From assembly GCA_030747885.1 (NCBI GenBank), contig JASLJW010000113.1, positions 1-7,968 of the forward strand: 7,968 bases of DNA, given 5' to 3'. Made by a program: the position numbers and the translations under genes. A model generated the notes under the pieces. It ran no database searches. It saw only the letters and a program-made list of their open reading frames with translations, and had not been told where the DNA came from. This DNA is from Candidatus Thalassarchaeaceae archaeon. Its GTDB lineage: Archaea; Thermoplasmatota; Poseidoniia; Poseidoniales; Thalassarchaeaceae. Positions 5,952 to 7,968 of the stretch are shown piece by piece. Position 1 is the first letter of the stretch, and each line of letters begins with the position of its first letter.

Positions 5952-7190
5952 ATGACGGATGAGGTACCTCTTGCTGCGGCTAAGCCTTTTCGCGTACCTA
6001 CTGCACCATGTAGACCGGGTGACGAATCCTCATTCCCCGAATGGAAATGGACTCCAGAAGACCTACCCATATTGCCAATTGATTGTAATTCAGAAGAAAC
6101 TCATGAACATGCATATGGGCTAATTAGGGTACTTGGAAATGACGATCTAGCAAAGGGTGAATGGAATCCAAAAATCGACCAAGATACCATCAAACTTGGT
6201 TTGGAACATATGTTACGATTGAGAATTTTTGACGATAGAATGATGAAATTACAACGAACAGGAAAATTATCCTTCTACATGCGATCATTTGGTGAAGAGG
6301 CTATTGCAATAGCTCAAACCATGGCGTTAGAACAACATGATTGGGTCTTCCCTTCATACAGACAACCGGGGGCTCAATTTGTTCGCGGGAGAGACATGGT
6401 AAGCATGATGAATCATTGTATTGGAAATGAAATGGACAATGTAAAAGGCAGACAAATGCCTGTACATTATACTTGGAAAGAAGGTCATTTCATTTCGATT
6501 TCAAGTCCTGTTGGAACCCAATTCAATCAAGCAGTAGGTGTTGCAATGGCATCTGCGTACAAAGGAGAGGACCAAATTACGATTACATGGTTAGGAGATG
6601 GTACAAGTGCTCAAGGGGATTACCATTACGGGCTAAACTTTGCTTCAGTCTACAAACCTCCAATTATTCTATGTGTAGTAAACAATCAATTCGCAATTTC
6701 TACTCATGCAAACTTGGCAACCGGTGGACCAAATTTCGCTTCTCGAGGATTACCATATGGAATACCGTCATTTAGAGTAGATGGGAACGATTTCTTGGCA
6801 CTTTATTCCATCACAAAATGGGCCAGAGATAGAGCATCGGCAGGACATGGACCAACTCATATTGAAGTATACACTTACCGTGCAGGAGCCCATTCTAGCA
6901 GTGATGATCCATCTAGATACCGTCCAAAAAATGATCATTTATCTTGGCCAGGAGGGGATCCAATAGATCGTTTGAAGAATCATATGATTACTTGCGGATT
7001 TTGGACCGAAGAAGAACACGACGCATTGGTTGAACGAATTGACCAAGAAGTAGTTGCCGCATACAAAGAAGCCACATCATATGGAGATTTAGCTAATGGC
7101 CCATATCCTCCAGCATCTACAATTTTCACAGAAGTATACGAAACTGTTCCGTGGCATGTCCAAGAACAGAGAGAGGAATTAGGGAAGTGA
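5952..7190 (+). CDS. bkdA1: Branched-chain 2-oxo acid dehydrogenase E1 component, alpha subunit (BkdA1 type)
   Basis: E1 alpha-beta decarboxylates branched-chain 2-oxo acids from Val, Leu and Ile with thiamine diphosphate and transfers the acyl group to lipoyl-E2. The 412-residue length matches Pseudomonas BkdA1 (about 410), including the N-terminal extension of about 75 residues (LIRVLGNDDLAKGEWNP at 57-73) and the C-terminal YGDLANG...QREELGK. Core motifs are KLSFYMRSFGEEA (105-117), FPSYRQPG (133-140), KGRQMPVHY (165-173), and the ThDP/Mg motif GDG (215-217) followed by NNQFAIS (244-250). RVDGNDF (275-281) and the conserved loop AHSSSDDPSRYRP (313-325) also match. Ser in the loop corresponds to the regulatory phosphosite region of mammalian E1 alpha, but no kinase is implied. 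The E1 beta gene follows after four bases. The resemblance to bacterial BkdA1 is much closer than to pyruvate dehydrogenase E1 alpha, so branched-chain specificity is likely though not proven. Confidence 0.92.
   Translation: MTDEVPLAAAKPFRVPTAPCRPGDESSFPEWKWTPEDLPILPIDCNSEETHEHAYGLIRVLGNDDLAKGEWNPKIDQDTIKLGLEHMLRLRIFDDRMMKLQRTGKLSFYMRSFGEEAIAIAQTMALEQHDWVFPSYRQPGAQFVRGRDMVSMMNHCIGNEMDNVKGRQMPVHYTWKEGHFISISSPVGTQFNQAVGVAMASAYKGEDQITITWLGDGTSAQGDYHYGLNFASVYKPPIILCVVNNQFAISTHANLATGGPNFASRGLPYGIPSFRVDGNDFLALYSITKWARDRASAGHGPTHIEVYTYRAGAHSSSDDPSRYRPKNDHLSWPGGDPIDRLKNHMITCGFWTEEEHDALVERIDQEVVAAYKEATSYGDLANGPYPPASTIFTEVYETVPWHVQEQREELGK
7183..7190 (+). promoter_or_regulatory. Ribosome binding site of E1 beta overlapping the E1 alpha stop
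   Basis: GGAAGTGA resembles GGAGGTGA, contains the TGA stop of the alpha subunit gene and lies four bases before ATG 7195. The overlap suggests coupled translation, fitting equal production of the two subunits of the alpha2-beta2 enzyme. Confidence 0.55.
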
Positions 7191-7194
7191 TTTC

Positions 7195-7968
7195 ATGGTT
7201 GAAATGAACATGATTGAAGCCCTTAGATCAGCATTGGATGATTTGATGCAAAGAGACCCGAATGTATTGACATTCGGAGAGGATGTCGGTTATTTCGGAG
7301 GTGTTTTTCGAATCACTGATGGCCTTCAAGAAAAGCATGGGGCTCATCGAGTATTCGATACCCCATTAGCGGAAGGAGGAATAGCATCCATGGCCATGGG
7401 GATGGGGTTAAACGGTCTCAGACCGGTAGCTGAGATTCAATTTGCAGACTATATTTTCCCAGCATATGATCAAATTGTGAATGAAATTGCAAAAGTTAGG
7501 CATCGTTCTGGAGGGGAATTCACAACACCTGTAACTTTTCGAACTCCAGCAGGAGGAGGAATTCGTGGAGGCCATCATCATTCACAATCTCCTGAGGCAC
7601 AATTTACACATACTCCTGGCCTAAAAGTGGTATACTGTTCTACTCCTTTGAATGCAAAGGGACTTCTGACTTCATCAGTAGAATGTAACGACCCAGTAAT
7701 TTTCTTTGAACCAAAACGTTGCTACAATGGACCATTCTATGGTGACCCACACAAACTCTCAACTTGGAAAGGACATCCAGATGCTGATGTTCCAGAAGGC
7801 GAATACAGAATTCCTCTAGAACAAGCCAATGTAGTGATGGAAGGAAATGATTGTACTGTAATAGCATGGGGGACAATGGTACACATTTGTGAACAAGCCA
7901 TCAAGGAAAGTGGAGTTTCATGTGAACTAATTGACCTTCAGACCTTAGTCCCATGGGATCGAGAAACT
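7195..7968 (+). CDS. bkdA2: Branched-chain 2-oxo acid dehydrogenase E1 component, beta subunit (BkdA2 type), 3' end beyond window
   Basis: The frame is open for 258 codons from ATG 7195 to the right edge. Pseudomonas BkdA2 has about 339 residues, so roughly 80 C-terminal residues are missing. I translated it by hand. Visible motifs are MIEALRSALDDLM (6-18), FGEDVGYFGGVFR (27-39) with the ThDP-activating Glu, RVFDTPLAEGGIAS (52-65), RPVAEIQFADYIFPAYDQI (76-94) and the active-site loop GGIRGGHHHSQSPE (121-134), where His129 matches the catalytic His of GGxxHSQ. DPVIFFEPKRCYNGPF (166-181), WGTMVHI (225-231) and LIDLQTLVPWD (245-255) follow. It pairs with the upstream alpha subunit to form the E1 heterotetramer. 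Lipoyl-E2 and E3 genes would be expected next. Branched-chain rather than pyruvate specificity is inferred from overall similarity. Confidence 0.94.
   Translation, partial: MVEMNMIEALRSALDDLMQRDPNVLTFGEDVGYFGGVFRITDGLQEKHGAHRVFDTPLAEGGIASMAMGMGLNGLRPVAEIQFADYIFPAYDQIVNEIAKVRHRSGGEFTTPVTFRTPAGGGIRGGHHHSQSPEAQFTHTPGLKVVYCSTPLNAKGLLTSSVECNDPVIFFEPKRCYNGPFYGDPHKLSTWKGHPDADVPEGEYRIPLEQANVVMEGNDCTVIAWGTMVHICEQAIKESGVSCELIDLQTLVPWDRET

Noticed and set aside
6473..6966. Two plus-strand open frames (100 and 61 codons) inside the E1 alpha gene
   Set aside because: Both are out-of-frame shadows of a strongly conserved coding sequence and have no motifs of their own.
5952..7968. Pyruvate or acetoin dehydrogenase E1
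   Set aside because: Lengths, terminal regions and the SSSDDPSRYR and HSQSPE contexts match the branched-chain BkdA1/BkdA2 type better; substrate still needs testing.
1..7968. Mobile elements, CRISPR arrays, phage genes or attachment sites
   Set aside because: I saw no transposase or integrase motifs, no spaced direct repeats and no duplicated tRNA 3' end that would suggest an integrated element.

Overview
The window reads as a compact, AT-leaning genome segment from a prokaryote, most likely an uncultured marine euryarchaeon of the Poseidoniales (Marine Group II) type. The assignment is inferred from several signs: a TATA-like box about 28 bases before the bkdA1-type start with no ribosome binding site (leaderless style), a tRNA gene without an encoded CCA end, very short intergenic gaps, and a secreted Ig/CARDB-like surface protein. 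Several metabolic genes look bacterial in type. No marker gene fixes the taxonomy.

Layout. Bases 1-1338 (minus) hold the N-terminal 446 codons of a secreted beta-rich protein that runs off the left edge. A 108-base spacer with a perfect inverted repeat separates it from a plus-strand tRNA-Leu(UAA) at 1447-1530. Two bases further on ends a convergent minus-strand gene (1533-2465) for an unknown two-helix membrane protein. A 50-base divergent spacer leads to 2516-3562 (plus), an intact homologue of NifS/IscS cysteine desulfurases that keeps the catalytic-cysteine loop but has lost the PLP lysine and most PLP-contacting residues. Its stop codon abuts that of a minus-strand pair, a FolM/PTR1-like pteridine reductase (3966-4763) followed by folB (3563-3964), which looks like a pterin/folate operon.

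A 91-base divergent spacer then leads to lipA (lipoyl synthase, 4855-5901). It is followed by the E1 alpha (5952-7190) and E1 beta (7195 to the right edge, truncated) subunits of a branched-chain 2-oxo acid dehydrogenase that closely resembles the Pseudomonas BkdA1/BkdA2 type. LipA makes the lipoyl cofactor that the E2 subunit of this complex needs, so the right half is one functional block; E2 and E3 would be expected beyond the right edge.

The most unusual item is the lysine-less desulfurase homologue, a probable pseudoenzyme or PLP-independent sulfur or Fe-S protein. No mobile element, CRISPR array or phage gene is visible.
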